Part shown: piece by piece, positions 45,874 through 55,312 of the stretch | How the letters are laid out: every line of letters starts with the position of its first letter | How positions within the stretch are numbered: the first letter of the stretch is position 1 | DNA from: Ancylomarina salipaludis | GTDB lineage: Bacteria > Bacteroidota > Bacteroidia > Bacteroidales > Marinifilaceae | Direction of reading: 5' to 3' | Length of the DNA: 64,000 bases | NCBI RefSeq assembly: GCF_004122035.1 | Contig: NZ_SAXA01000005.1 | Span: forward strand, 1 to 64,000 | Made by a program: the position numbers and the translations under genes | Notes under the pieces: model-generated | What the model was told of the DNA's origin: nothing | The model's input: only the letters and a program-made list of their open reading frames with translations | The model's database searches: none

Positions 45874-45902
45874 AAAAGCCTTCCGTTTGGAAGGCTTTTT
45901 TT
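45874..45902. terminator. Terminator of rplS, likely bidirectional
   Basis: GCCTTCC-GTTT-GGAAGGC with A6 before and T7 after, between convergent rplS and the patatin gene. Confidence 0.9.
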
Positions 45903-45940
45903 ATATCCAGGGTTTTTGCTTGACAGATGCTGTTGTTGGA

Positions 45941-46783
45941 CTAAAGCTGATAGAATTTTTCAATCGCAATTTTCCCCATGTTTTTCCCAATTTCATAATC
46001 GGTTATAAGGGTTTGATAATCTTGAGTGAATCGGGTGGTTTTGAAATGTTCAGGAGGACAAATTTCTATAATTTCAACACCCTTAGGTGGATTTTTAATG
46101 AAATCAATAGATCGATTGTAAACTTTGTAACGGTTCTTTATAGCTTCCAGAAGTCCCTTGTGTTTGCTAAACATCAGGTTGGCTAGTTTAAACTCAAAAC
46201 CGTTTTGCATGCGGTACGACTCGGGTCTCGAACGCAGAACCATAATACGAGTAGCACCTTTTTCGTAGGCTCGTTCAACAGGAATGGGGGCTGCAACCCC
46301 GCCATCTGAAACAACTTGCCCATCTACTTTAAGATAATTACGATAAAAGAGAGGAATCGTGCACGAGGCTTTAAGGTAATGGCTTAGATTTTCGGCATTA
46401 GGGTTTAGAAAGAAGGCTTCTCCACTTTCATTTTTTGTGAAGCCAATTTCAAAATCGATATTTTTTTTAAAAAGTAGGTCGGTATTGATAGGGAGTTCCT
46501 TTTCTGTAACCTGCCAAAGCCAATCGAGATCGATAAAATGTTTTCCCTTTAAAAAGTTTTTAAGGCTAATGTATTCGGGATGGAGCGAGTAGTTGGTGTA
46601 AACCTCAAAGTTACGTCCTTTGTGATCTGCAAGATAGGCTGCTGCATTAATTGAACCTGCCGAAACGCCGATGATAATATCGAAGGGATTGAACTGCTCT
46701 TCTAAAAATTGATCCATGATTCCAGCTGAAAATATGCCTCTCATGGCACCTCCCTCGACAACTAAAGCTGTTTTTACTGGCAT
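45941..46783 (-). CDS. Patatin-like phospholipase
   Basis: 280 residues. Ser-Asp dyad hydrolase: oxyanion loop GGAMRGIFSAG (11-21), nucleophile elbow GVSAGS (Ser41) and catalytic Asp160 in SDGG. It probably removes acyl chains from phospholipids or other lipids. It lacks a signal peptide, so it is cytoplasmic or membrane-associated. It starts 10 nt after the PlsC gene ends, so the two form a lipid-turnover pair. Confidence 0.92.
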   Translation of the reverse strand: MPVKTALVVEGGAMRGIFSAGIMDQFLEEQFNPFDIIIGVSAGSINAAAYLADHKGRNFEVYTNYSLHPEYISLKNFLKGKHFIDLDWLWQVTEKELPINTDLLFKKNIDFEIGFTKNESGEAFFLNPNAENLSHYLKASCTIPLFYRNYLKVDGQVVSDGGVAAPIPVERAYEKGATRIMVLRSRPESYRMQNGFEFKLANLMFSKHKGLLEAIKNRYKVYNRSIDFIKNPPKGVEIIEICPPEHFKTTRFTQDYQTLITDYEIGKNMGKIAIEKFYQL

Positions 46784-46793
46784 AGCGTAAGTT

Positions 46794-47531
46794 TTATTGA
46801 CCTAATTCAGTTCGGATAAGTTTTTCAATTTTTGCTGTTAACTCTTCAGCAGTATAGGCAGAGGGCTCAATCGGATCTAATACCGTATAGCTTCCTTTCT
46901 CACCAAAAGATAGTGGAAATTTGCCATTTTTTTCAATTTTATAGTTGCCATCAACCACAAAGGGAACAACCAATGCATTGGGTGCTTCTTCCAATAGAGT
47001 TGCGAGTCCTCCCGATTTAAATTGTTTTAGCTTACCTGTTCTGCTTCGGGTTCCTTCTGCAAAGATACACGCACAATAATTATTATCCGCAATTAATTTC
47101 CCAAGTTTTCGGATTTCAGCCAAAGCCTGATTTCTGTTTTTACGATTGATTAATGCTGCTCCTGAATGACGCAGATTATAGGAAATACTGGGCAGATTTT
47201 TAGCCAGTTCAATTTTTGAGATAAATTTAGGATGATGTTTTCTGAACATCCAAACAATGGGAGGGATGTCGTAGGTTCCCTGATGATTAGATACAACAAT
47301 AATGGGGCGATTGGTTGGTAAGTCGACCTTATTGTTGAATTTTATTCTGAACCCGATAAGAATGACCAATCGCATCAGAATATAATTCAGAATATCAACA
47401 GAAACTTTGTGAGCTTTATAGCCGAATAGGGTTCTGCAAATAACCTGGATCGGATGAAAAACCACCAAAGCCAGAATGAATGAAAAATAGAAAAGTGGAG
47501 TGCTTATATATGACAGTAACTTTTTCATCAA
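46794..47531 (-). CDS. 1-acylglycerol-3-phosphate acyltransferase (PlsC family)
   Basis: 245 residues. N-terminal membrane segment (about 9-30). The catalytic HX4D motif is SNHQGTYD (His83, Asp88), with the substrate-binding FAEGTRSRTG (157-166) and VVPFVVDGNY further on. It acylates lysophosphatidic acid to phosphatidic acid at the membrane. Co-transcribed with the patatin gene that follows. Confidence 0.93.
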   Translation of the reverse strand: MMKKLLSYISTPLFYFSFILALVVFHPIQVICRTLFGYKAHKVSVDILNYILMRLVILIGFRIKFNNKVDLPTNRPIIVVSNHQGTYDIPPIVWMFRKHHPKFISKIELAKNLPSISYNLRHSGAALINRKNRNQALAEIRKLGKLIADNNYCACIFAEGTRSRTGKLKQFKSGGLATLLEEAPNALVVPFVVDGNYKIEKNGKFPLSFGEKGSYTVLDPIEPSAYTAEELTAKIEKLIRTELGQ

Positions 47532-47644
47532 TGAGAAATATTTTATGCGACTTAATTGTTGTATTAATTTAGATTCGTTGTATTCTTAGCCCTTATATAA
47601 GCTAGTTTGCGATTGAATCTTCTAAATTTTAAACTGCACAAAAT

Positions 47645-47677
47645 TAAAAAACGATAGTTGATTTTCAACTATCGTTT
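47645..47677 (-). terminator. Terminator of the SIMPL-domain gene
   Basis: Perfect 12-bp stem AACGATAGTTGA/TCAACTATCGTT with a 3-nt loop, followed on the minus strand by a T-rich tail. Confidence 0.88.
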
Positions 47678-47731
47678 GTAAATATCGGAATAATACTTTC
47701 GATATAAGAATTTACATGTTTTTAACTTGGC

Positions 47732-48445
47732 TTATTTCAGTTCGAAACGAACCATTAGCTGGCATTCAAGTTTGATTTTTTCGAATTCAATTTGTGGAGC
47801 CGCATCTGACATTTCTAAACTTGATACGCCTCTAATCATTATTCTTTTATCTTGTGGACGGGCTTGATAGGTGCTGTAAGAACTTTCGTTGATATAAATA
47901 GCCTTACCAATTTCCTGGTCCAGTGCAGCTGTTAAAGCCTTTGCTTTAGCTTTAGCTGACTTTATGGCTTTCACTTTAAGTTCGAGTTTAAGTGCTTCAA
48001 TTTTTGAATGGTCAACTTTTTCAATGTTGATATTCGAAATTCCAATATCTTCTAAAGAACGATATAAATTTGCAAGGGTTTTTGTATCATGAACAATGAC
48101 TTGATAAGATTTTGATTTCATGATATCTTTCTTTTTCAGAAAATAGCTTTGAAAATTACTTGTGAAATCAACAACTGAAACCTGTTTTTCGATATCGAGA
48201 CCTATTTTCGTTAAGGTATTCAGCATGTCTTTTTCAAGCTCGTCTACACTCTCTTTGTTCTTGGTGTCTTTTTCACTCAAATTGATATTCAGATAGATTT
48301 GATCCGGAACGATTTCGATTTTGGCTTTTCCGTTAACCTCAATATAATTCTGATCAATGAAATTTTTTGTTCCTGCCTGAGCAAAAGAAAGTTGTGTCAT
48401 TATAAGGGCAAAGCCCAATAAAAATAGTCGTTTCATACGTCTCAT
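47732..48445 (-). CDS. Exported SIMPL-domain (DUF541) protein
   Basis: 237 residues, signal peptide about 1-23 (LSFAQ). The remainder is a SIMPL/DUF541 domain with the opening VNGKAKIEIVPDQIYLNINL and long helical section rich in Lys/Ala (about 150-175, KSAKAKAKALTAALDQEIGK). The family is periplasmic or outer-membrane-associated and of poorly known function. It stands alone with its own terminator. Confidence 0.88.
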   Translation of the reverse strand: MRRMKRLFLLGFALIMTQLSFAQAGTKNFIDQNYIEVNGKAKIEIVPDQIYLNINLSEKDTKNKESVDELEKDMLNTLTKIGLDIEKQVSVVDFTSNFQSYFLKKKDIMKSKSYQVIVHDTKTLANLYRSLEDIGISNINIEKVDHSKIEALKLELKVKAIKSAKAKAKALTAALDQEIGKAIYINESSYSTYQARPQDKRIMIRGVSSLEMSDAAPQIEFEKIKLECQLMVRFELK

Positions 48446-48636
48446 ATTTTAGTTTATTTTATCATTTGATTCCAAACAGCCGTATTGGTTGCGTCCCAAT
48501 TTTGCTTATTTATTCGAATCTTTTTTGTCATTTAAAGTGAGTACAGAGGCAATTATGATGCCAATGATTTCATCTTTAAAGATGGATTAATGAATTTAAT
48601 CATAAATTTTTAGTTTAGAACTGTTTAGGAGATACA

Positions 48637-48665
48637 AATAAAGCCACCCTTTTCAGGATGGCTTT
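48637..48665 (-). terminator. Terminator of the arsenic operon
   Basis: AAGCCATCC pairs with GGGTGGCTT (one G-T pair) on the minus strand, with a T-rich tail, about 60 nt after the acr3 stop codon. Confidence 0.7.
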
Positions 48666-48726
48666 TAGCATATTCATCTCGGTTTAGTTGTAAGTATAAA
48701 CGTTCAAGAATTAGTAATATGCTATT

Positions 48727-49806
48727 CTAATTAATATCGTTGGCACATTTCTTAATAACGACCTTATTCTTGAAATATTGTCGTTTAAATAAAAGAGAAA
48801 GATTAACAAGGGCAATGAGTACCGGTACTTCAACCAGTGGACCAATAACCGCAGCAAAAGCAACACCGGAATCAATTCCAAATACTGCAATGGCAACTGC
48901 AATAGCTAATTCAAAATTATTACTCGCTGCCGTGAACGAAAGGGTTGCTGTTTTCTCGTAGCCCGCATCAAATTTTTTCCCCATAAAGAAGGAAACCAGG
49001 AACATGATCACAAAATAGATCAATAGTGGAATCGCAATTTTTACAACATCGAAAGGCAGCTGAATGATATTTTCACCTTTTAACGAGAACATCACAAAGA
49101 TGGTAAACAAAAGGGCTACTAAAGTCAGAGGACTGATTTTTGGAATGAATTTCTCCTGATACCATTGCTTGCTTTTTCGTTTCAGTAGCAAGTAACGTGT
49201 CAACATGCCTGCTAAGAAAGGAATTCCAAGGTAGATGAAAACGGATTGAGCAACTTCACTCATGGTGATATCAACAACTGAGCCTTCCAAACCGAAATAC
49301 TGTGGTAAAAGCGTGATGAAAACATAGGCGTAGATGGAGAAGAAGAAGACCTGAAATATGCTGTTGAAAGCAACCAAACCTGCGGCGTATTCAGTATCTC
49401 CTTTGGCTAAATCATTCCAAACAATAACCATGGCAATGCATCGTGCCAAACCAATCAGGATCAAACCCGTCATATATTCGGGGTAATCTCTTAGAAATAA
49501 AATGGCCAGACCGAACATTAATGTGGGGCCCAGAATCCAGTTTTGAACTAAGGAAAGTAAGAGAATTTTTCGGTTCTTAAAAACATCTTTTAGCTCTTCA
49601 TATTTCACTTTGGCCAGTGGCGGATACATCATAATGATCAGTCCGATGGCAATGGGTATATTGGTGCTGCCCGATGACATGGAATTCCAAAAATTAGCAA
49701 TGTTTGGAAAAAGAAATCCTGATCCAACACCTGCGGCCATAGCAACAAAAATCCAGAGGGTTAAATACCGATCCAGAAACGATAGTTTTTTAGTTAAGCT
49801 TCCCAT
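48727..49806 (-). CDS. acr3: Arsenite efflux permease, ACR3 family
   Basis: 359 residues with about ten membrane segments. The conserved thiol for As(III) is Cys123 in [16 protein letters not shown], and the FNSIFQ segment in the fifth helix is typical of ACR3 and unlike ArsB. It exports arsenite at the inner membrane. Third gene of the minus-strand arsR-arsC-acr3 operon, 96 nt after arsC. Confidence 0.94.
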   Translation of the reverse strand: MGSLTKKLSFLDRYLTLWIFVAMAAGVGSGFLFPNIANFWNSMSSGSTNIPIAIGLIIMMYPPLAKVKYEELKDVFKNRKILLLSLVQNWILGPTLMFGLAILFLRDYPEYMTGLILIGLARCIAMVIVWNDLAKGDTEYAAGLVAFNSIFQVFFFSIYAYVFITLLPQYFGLEGSVVDITMSEVAQSVFIYLGIPFLAGMLTRYLLLKRKSKQWYQEKFIPKISPLTLVALLFTIFVMFSLKGENIIQLPFDVVKIAIPLLIYFVIMFLVSFFMGKKFDAGYEKTATLSFTAASNNFELAIAVAIAVFGIDSGVAFAAVIGPLVEVPVLIALVNLSLLFKRQYFKNKVVIKKCANDIN

Positions 49807-49865
49807 TTTATTTAATGTGGTTTATTTTGGTTAATAGTTGTTTGTAGTCAGTTATCAAAATCTCT

Positions 49866-49908
49866 TTTGACTTTCCGACCTTTCGACTTTTTGACCTTTC
49901 GACTATTT
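49866..49908. repeat. Degenerate CGAAAGGTC-type repeat tract
   Basis: Imperfect tandem copies of about 10 nt, on the minus strand reading GTCGAAAGGTCAAAAAGTCG and then GAAAGGTCGGAAAGTCAAAA, between arsC and acr3. Similar tracts occur at 53941-54020 and 56680-56730. Confidence 0.6.
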
Positions 49909-50328
49909 CTTATTTAAAATGTATTCTTCGTTGAATTTGGCAAAATCACGACGAATTTCATCTCTAACTCTTCTGAAAACATTCATCACTTCTTCTTCGT
50001 TTCCTTCAGCATATGCCGGATCGTCAAAGCCAATGTGCAGACGTTTGCCAACCGGGCCAATAAATGCCGGACAAGCTTCCTTCGCACCACCACAAACCGA
50101 GATTAAAAAGTCAACACCTTCTTCAAGGAAAACATCGACCATCTTAGGTCTTAGGTGACTGATGTCAATTCCAATTTCAGCCATGGCTTTTACGGCTAAG
50201 GGATGTACCTCATTGGCAATTTTAGTTCCGGCCGATACAACGGTTAGTTCCGGGTTAATATCTCTTAAAATGGCTTCACCCATTTGACTGCGGCAAGAAT
50301 TGCCTGTGCATAAAATAAGGACTTTCAT
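49903..50328 (-). CDS. arsC: Arsenate reductase, thioredoxin-coupled ArsC
   Basis: 141 residues from the ATG at 50328 (MKVLILCTG), the family start. Low-molecular-weight-phosphatase fold with P-loop CTGNSCRSQ; the three redox cysteines are Cys7, Cys79 and Cys86 (CGGAKEAC), with Asp in DDPA (102-105). It reduces arsenate to arsenite, which ACR3 then exports. Middle gene of the operon. Confidence 0.95.
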   Translation of the reverse strand: MKVLILCTGNSCRSQMGEAILRDINPELTVVSAGTKIANEVHPLAVKAMAEIGIDISHLRPKMVDVFLEEGVDFLISVCGGAKEACPAFIGPVGKRLHIGFDDPAYAEGNEEEVMNVFRRVRDEIRRDFAKFNEEYILNKK

Positions 50329-50412
50329 AGTTTGATTTATAATTATCAATTAATGATTAACAATTGTGTTTTGTCATGTTATCGTTTTATTAGAAACGAA
50401 GAGACGATAAGT

Positions 50413-50739
50413 TTAACAGCATTCTTTGTTTTGGGGTTGTATGCTGGTGACAAAATCTGAAAAAATCTGATTTAATGCTTCTATTGCTTTATCATCAAGG
50501 CAGTATCTCATTTTTAAACCCTCAACTTCACCTTTGATTAAACCAATCTCCTTAAGTTCTTTTAAATGTTGTGAGACTGTAGTTCGGCTCAGGGGCAGAT
50601 GATCTGAAATATCACCTGAGATGCAGGTATTGCACGAGGCCAAGTATTGAAGAATGGCAATACGTGCGGGATGTGACAATACTTTTGCCCACTTGGCCAA
50701 GTCCTGTTGATGTTTATCGAATAGTTCTAATTTTTTCAT
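50413..50739 (-). CDS. arsR: ArsR-family arsenic-responsive repressor
   Basis: 108 residues, winged helix-turn-helix (SRTTVSQHLKELKEIGLI, about 51-68). A Cys pair in the helix before it (SCNTC, about 35-39) is placed like the As(III)-binding cysteines of ArsR, and the C-terminus adds CC. It should repress its own operon until arsenite binds. First gene of arsR-arsC-acr3. Confidence 0.93.
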   Translation of the reverse strand: MKKLELFDKHQQDLAKWAKVLSHPARIAILQYLASCNTCISGDISDHLPLSRTTVSQHLKELKEIGLIKGEVEGLKMRYCLDDKAIEALNQIFSDFVTSIQPQNKECC

Positions 50740-50758
50740 CGGTTAATGTTTTATGACG

Positions 50759-50766
50759 CAAACATA
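50759..50766 (-). promoter_or_regulatory. -7 promoter box of the arsenic operon
   Basis: TATGTTTG on the minus strand, 20 nt before the arsR start codon, fits TAnnTTTG. No clear -33 partner. ArsR would be expected to bind over it. Confidence 0.5.
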
Positions 50767-50919
50767 CGACATTGTATTAAAACTCAGTTTAAAGAATTGT
50801 TAATTTTTTAGTTTGAGATAAAAAAACACTCGATTTTGCTCGCATATCTGCTGAATCTATTGTCTTTTCAAGAAAAGAAAGTATCTTTTGGGACTTAACA
50901 AAAAATGATTGCTACACCT

Positions 50920-53900
50920 ATGAAAACGATTCTATATTTTCTGGCGCTGATGTTGATTTCAACGGCTTCCTTTTCTCAATATTACAGTACAGGACAAGAG
51001 CCGTCAAGCCTGGAATGGAAGCAGATTAATACCCATGATTTTCGAATTGTATTTCCGGTTCAATACGAGTCTAAAGCTCGTTATTTAGCCACCCTTTTTC
51101 AGGATTTGAAAGCCAAAGCCGGTAAAGATTTGAAACACACCCCCAAGAAGTTTTCAATTGTATTGCATACGCAATCTGCCACATCAAATGGTATGGTGGT
51201 TTGGGCACCTAAGCGGATGGAGCTTTATGCAACGGCTCCTCAGGATGGAGATAACCAGGATTGGTTGAATCATTTGGCAACACATGAGTATCGCCATATC
51301 ATTCAGATGGATATATTGGAGCGGGGCTTTACACGTATTTTGAATACCTTATTCGGTCAGCAGGCTACTGCTTTGGTTGTTGGCCTGTACTTGCCTGCCT
51401 GGTTTATGGAAGGCGATGCTGTTTGTGTGGAAACGGCATTAAGTGAATCGGGCAGAGGACGTCAGCCTGAATTTGAGCAGGAGTTAAAAGCTCAGTTACT
51501 CGAAAAAGGGACTTATTCTTATGACAAAGCTGTTTTAGGATCTTATAAGGATTTTATTCCGAATCGTTACACCTTAGGTTATTATTTGGTGGGCAAATCG
51601 CGACAACATTATGGCGATGAATTTTGGAGAAATACCCTTCGTAAAGTTGGGGCCGAGTCGATGAAGGTGAATTGTTTCTCTACGGGCTTAAAGCTCGGGA
51701 TGATGCATAAGCGAAATCAAGTGTTTGCAGAACTAAAGGAGAGGCAGGCAATTCATGCAAATACGGAATTTGATGTGGAAAACATCGATTGGGATCAGGT
51801 GCAGGAACTCAATACGCATAAGGATGGCAAGTTGACCCTGTATGCCGATGTCATGTCGGAATTGAAGTGGGAGTGGCAGGTTCAGGATAAAAAACGTATT
51901 GCTGCGCCATCAAAATGGATCACAAAACCCAAAGCGATTTATACCCATTATCGTTTTCCGCACCTAAGCGATGAAGGAGATCTTTTGCTAAGCAAATCGG
52001 GATTAGCCGATGCGCAGTCCTTTGTTTCAATCGATGCCCAGGGGACAGAAAAGACGGTTTTTATTCCTGGTTTCGATTACAGAACAGGTTACGATTATAA
52101 AAATGGGAAGCTATTGTGGTCGGAATACAAGGCTGATTTGCGATGGCAACATGCTGACAAGGCTTTAATTGTGAGCTACGACACAAAAACCGGTAAGCGA
52201 AAAACATACAAGCAGAAACAAAATTGTTATGCTCCAGTTTTTTCAGGTGATGGGAAACGTATTTTAGCCGTTGAAATGCATCCGGATGGGACCTGTGCGC
52301 TGGTGATTATCGATGAAAATACCAATGAAATGATTCAGCGTATAAAAGCGAATGGTAATGCGTTTTTTATGACACCTCAGTGGGCTAAAAATGATAAAAG
52401 CATTATTGTGATGATACAGTCTAATGATGAGAAGTGTTTGGTTGATATTGATCTGAAGTCCGAAAAAAGACGGGTTCTGTATCGGGCCGGGAAAACAAAT
52501 ATATCGCAGCCTTTGGTGAGTGATCGCTATGTGTTTTTCACGTCTTCACATACGGGAACTGATAATATTTTTGCCTATGAATGGGAGAGTGGTCAGGTTT
52601 CGCAGTTGACATCGTCTCGTTTTGGAGCCAGAGATCCCTATTTTGATGCAGACCATAATACACTCTACTATTCTGATTATTCGGCTGATGGTTATGAGCC
52701 ACATGCTGTTGATATTGATCACTGCTTGTGGAAAAAGCAGGAGGGTGAGGCTTATACATTCCCTTTAGCCGGGCAGTTGTCAGATCAGTTGGGAGAGAAA
52801 CTTCAGGCGGATACTTTAAATTTGGCACAATGGCAGGTTAAGCCCTACAATCGTTTAACACATACTTTTAATTTTCATTCCTGGGCTCCCGTTTTCATTT
52901 CGCCTGATGAAGAGAATATGGATATTGGGATTTCGGCTTCCAGTCAGAATTTATTAAATACCCTGTTCACCACGGTGGGTTACAGAAAACAAGAGGGCTA
53001 CGATAAGGGGCAATTTTATCTGAATTTATCCTACCAGCGTTTCTTTCCCATTTTCAATTCAAAATTGGAATACGGAAAGCCATCTTTGGCTTATTTTGGA
53101 CAGCGTAAAAATTTGAGTACAGGTGAAGATGAGTCATTACCCCTTGATACAGAATGGAAGCAAGTAGAGTGGGAAAATTCAGTGACTTTGCCTTTTAATT
53201 TATCGTCGGGACGTCATTCTGTGTTTTTAAGACCCAAGTTTTCATATAATATCTATCAGTTTAGAGATTATCAAACCCAAATTTTGAGTTCTGAATTCAA
53301 TCCTCAGTTTTATAATCTGAATATTGCAAACAGAACGCTGACCGAACTGGAATACCAGTTGTATTTCAGCCATTCAGTCAAGGCTTCGAAACGCGATTTG
53401 CAGTCGCCCTGGGCTCAATATTTACAGTTTGCTTATCGCAATAGCCCATCTAAAGAGTCTAATGCAGGCGAGCTGTGGTCGGCGCTTGGTCAGTTTAATT
53501 TTCCGGGTTTTGCCAAGCATCATGGTATAAGCCTTTATGCGGGTTATCAGAATCGTTCAGAATTGAATACCATTTTTGGCAACAGCATTAAATCGCCCCG
53601 TGGCGTGTCTGATTTATTCGGTTTTGATTGTGCGATTGTGAGTGCGGATTATCGAATGCCCATAGCTTATCCGGATTGGAGCATGGGAGGCTTGGCTTAT
53701 TTTAAGCGAATTAAGATGGGGGCTTTTATCGATTATGGTATAGAAAAAGGCCATTTTATTCATAATGAAAGCCTGATCAATTTTGATAATCGAATTACTT
53801 CAGCCGGGCTTGAGTTTACGGCGGATATGCACGTTTTGCGTTTGCCTATTCCTTTGAATTTGGGTTTCCGATTGGGCTACGAGAACGAAACGAATGCCGT

Positions 53901-53940
53901 ATTTGGGAATCTTCTTTTATCCTACAGTTTTGATTTGTAA
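50920..53940 (+). CDS. Secreted HExxH metallopeptidase-like protein with beta-propeller and outer-membrane barrel regions
   Basis: 1006 residues from the ATG at 50920 (MKTILYFLA), chosen to start the signal peptide (about 1-20). Residues about 30-270 look like a gluzincin peptidase: HEYRH (122-126) and a downstream WFMEGD with Glu164 supply the zinc ligands. Residues about 340-620 contain TolB/WD40-like propeller strands (PVFSGDGKRILAVEM, YFDADHNTLYYSDYSADGYE). The C-terminal 350 residues are aromatic alternating strands typical of an outer-membrane barrel. I know related Bacteroidota proteins of this layout but no assigned function. Stand-alone gene, divergent from arsR. Confidence 0.8.
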   Translation: MKTILYFLALMLISTASFSQYYSTGQEPSSLEWKQINTHDFRIVFPVQYESKARYLATLFQDLKAKAGKDLKHTPKKFSIVLHTQSATSNGMVVWAPKRMELYATAPQDGDNQDWLNHLATHEYRHIIQMDILERGFTRILNTLFGQQATALVVGLYLPAWFMEGDAVCVETALSESGRGRQPEFEQELKAQLLEKGTYSYDKAVLGSYKDFIPNRYTLGYYLVGKSRQHYGDEFWRNTLRKVGAESMKVNCFSTGLKLGMMHKRNQVFAELKERQAIHANTEFDVENIDWDQVQELNTHKDGKLTLYADVMSELKWEWQVQDKKRIAAPSKWITKPKAIYTHYRFPHLSDEGDLLLSKSGLADAQSFVSIDAQGTEKTVFIPGFDYRTGYDYKNGKLLWSEYKADLRWQHADKALIVSYDTKTGKRKTYKQKQNCYAPVFSGDGKRILAVEMHPDGTCALVIIDENTNEMIQRIKANGNAFFMTPQWAKNDKSIIVMIQSNDEKCLVDIDLKSEKRRVLYRAGKTNISQPLVSDRYVFFTSSHTGTDNIFAYEWESGQVSQLTSSRFGARDPYFDADHNTLYYSDYSADGYEPHAVDIDHCLWKKQEGEAYTFPLAGQLSDQLGEKLQADTLNLAQWQVKPYNRLTHTFNFHSWAPVFISPDEENMDIGISASSQNLLNTLFTTVGYRKQEGYDKGQFYLNLSYQRFFPIFNSKLEYGKPSLAYFGQRKNLSTGEDESLPLDTEWKQVEWENSVTLPFNLSSGRHSVFLRPKFSYNIYQFRDYQTQILSSEFNPQFYNLNIANRTLTELEYQLYFSHSVKASKRDLQSPWAQYLQFAYRNSPSKESNAGELWSALGQFNFPGFAKHHGISLYAGYQNRSELNTIFGNSIKSPRGVSDLFGFDCAIVSADYRMPIAYPDWSMGGLAYFKRIKMGAFIDYGIEKGHFIHNESLINFDNRITSAGLEFTADMHVLRLPIPLNLGFRLGYENETNAVFGNLLLSYSFDL

Positions 53941-54020
53941 GGAAGAAAAGATTGAAAAGTATGAAGAGTCAAAAGGTTTGAAAAGTTAAAGAGTTCAAAA
54001 GTAGAAGGTTAAAAAAAAGT
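53941..54020. repeat. Degenerate AAAAGTC-type repeat tract
   Basis: Imperfect short repeats with consensus near GAAAAGTCAAAAGG (gaaaagattgaaaagtatga and following) directly after the stop codon. It belongs with the tracts at 49866-49908 and 56680-56730. Confidence 0.55.
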
Positions 54021-54062
54021 GAAGTAAGAGAAAATAATCCTATAATGATTAATGAAAAAATA

Positions 54063-54091
54063 AGCCATCTCAACTAAGATTGAGATGGCTG
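54063..54091. terminator. Bidirectional terminator between convergent genes
   Basis: Perfect 11-bp stem AGCCATCTCAA/TTGAGATGGCT with a 6-nt loop. T-rich tails on both strands. Confidence 0.85.
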
Positions 54092-54111
54092 ACTTTTTGT
54101 TTTAAATTGTA

Positions 54112-55275
54112 TTATTCGCAACGTGTATAAGTGAACCTGCTGTTTTGTTGCCAGGTCTTTCCCTGATCGTGAGAGACCTTCTTCATCAGAATAAAACTGT
54201 TCGCCATTCTGTCACTAATTGAGAATTGTGTATAAGTCTCCTCTTTCTCAACAGAATTATCAAAAATAAAATCCTGATCTGAGAAATCCCCCTCAAAAAC
54301 TTCAAAGGTAGAGGATAAATCGTCGAGGATAGAAATCCTGTATTTTCCCTTTGCTTCGTTATAGGTATAGTTTATGGTCATATTCCGGGGAAGGTCGGGT
54401 TCGAGTTTTATCTTTTCCTGAAGGATATTTGTATCTGAAAAGTCAATAACAGAACGGGTTTGTCCCATAGGGCGCCAGGTTCCTCTTCGTGTAAAGGCTT
54501 CAATTTTCACATTCCAATTGCCTTGCATAAAGGCCAGTTTCTTAATCTCTTCTCTTTTGGGCATTATAAGCCAGTTTTGATCAAAGCCAGGGTTGATTTC
54601 TACATCTTCAATCTGTATCACTCTGTCGCGTTGCCAGAATGTCCGTTCAATAAAGAAGGGCATAACGAGACCATCAACTGTTCTAAAATCATCAAAGAAA
54701 GTCTCTGAAGGCATTTCGGAAGCAAAGTCGACCCATTTGGATTCGCATTTGTATTCCAGATAGGTGTTGGCATCCAGATACCATTTTTCAATCTTGCCGT
54801 TGGAGCGTGTTAGCTTCAAAACAAAAACATCAAGCCTTTCAAGTTTTTCTTTTCCAATAAATTCCACCTGATGCCCTTTTTCTTTGTAATTGAAAAATGG
54901 GCTTGTGAATTCAGCTTTCTGGGCGAAAACATTTTCTTCGCCTGAGTTAATTCGTCGGGCATAAGAGATTTCCTGCCAGGGATCTATAGTCCATCCTTTT
55001 TTGCCATCGAAAGCTTCAATAACCCGATGTTGTCCCAATTGAAAATCGGCGTAATACTGACCCGAACGTGTTTTCCAGGCCATATATTCCTTTTCGATAC
55101 TAAAGGCTGTAAACCGACCAGTTATTTTCATTGTTTCAACCTGGTTCCACTTTTTCAGTCCGCCGTGTGCTTCTATATGTTTGGCGATGATGGTTTCTAC
55201 ATTTTCAGCCATAAGCAGGCTTGGCAAACAAAGCGAAAGACAGACTAAGATGAGTTGATATATTTTTTTGTTCAT
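54112..55275 (-). CDS. Exported LolA-like/DUF1579-like protein
   Basis: 387 residues, signal peptide about 1-23 (LLMAE). The N-terminal half (about 25-240) resembles outer-membrane lipoprotein-sorting (LolA/LolB-fold) proteins, opening with ETIIAKHIEAHGGLKKWNQV and including EKWYLDANTYLEYKCESKW. The C-terminal part (about 245-385) opens KKLAFMQGNWNVKIEAF, as in DUF1579 proteins. Function unknown; lipid binding is plausible. It is followed 37 nt upstream on the same strand by a PQQ-propeller gene, probably one operon. Confidence 0.75.
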   Translation of the reverse strand: MNKKIYQLILVCLSLCLPSLLMAENVETIIAKHIEAHGGLKKWNQVETMKITGRFTAFSIEKEYMAWKTRSGQYYADFQLGQHRVIEAFDGKKGWTIDPWQEISYARRINSGEENVFAQKAEFTSPFFNYKEKGHQVEFIGKEKLERLDVFVLKLTRSNGKIEKWYLDANTYLEYKCESKWVDFASEMPSETFFDDFRTVDGLVMPFFIERTFWQRDRVIQIEDVEINPGFDQNWLIMPKREEIKKLAFMQGNWNVKIEAFTRRGTWRPMGQTRSVIDFSDTNILQEKIKLEPDLPRNMTINYTYNEAKGKYRISILDDLSSTFEVFEGDFSDQDFIFDNSVEKEETYTQFSISDRMANSFILMKKVSHDQGKTWQQNSRFTYTRCE

Positions 55276-55312
55276 TGTTTAATATTTAAATCGTAATAAA
55301 TCACTAATCCAA

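Noticed and set aside
45776-46186. 136-codon plus-strand open frame after rplS
   Set aside because: It overlaps the end of rplS, its terminator and the patatin gene; no family signal.
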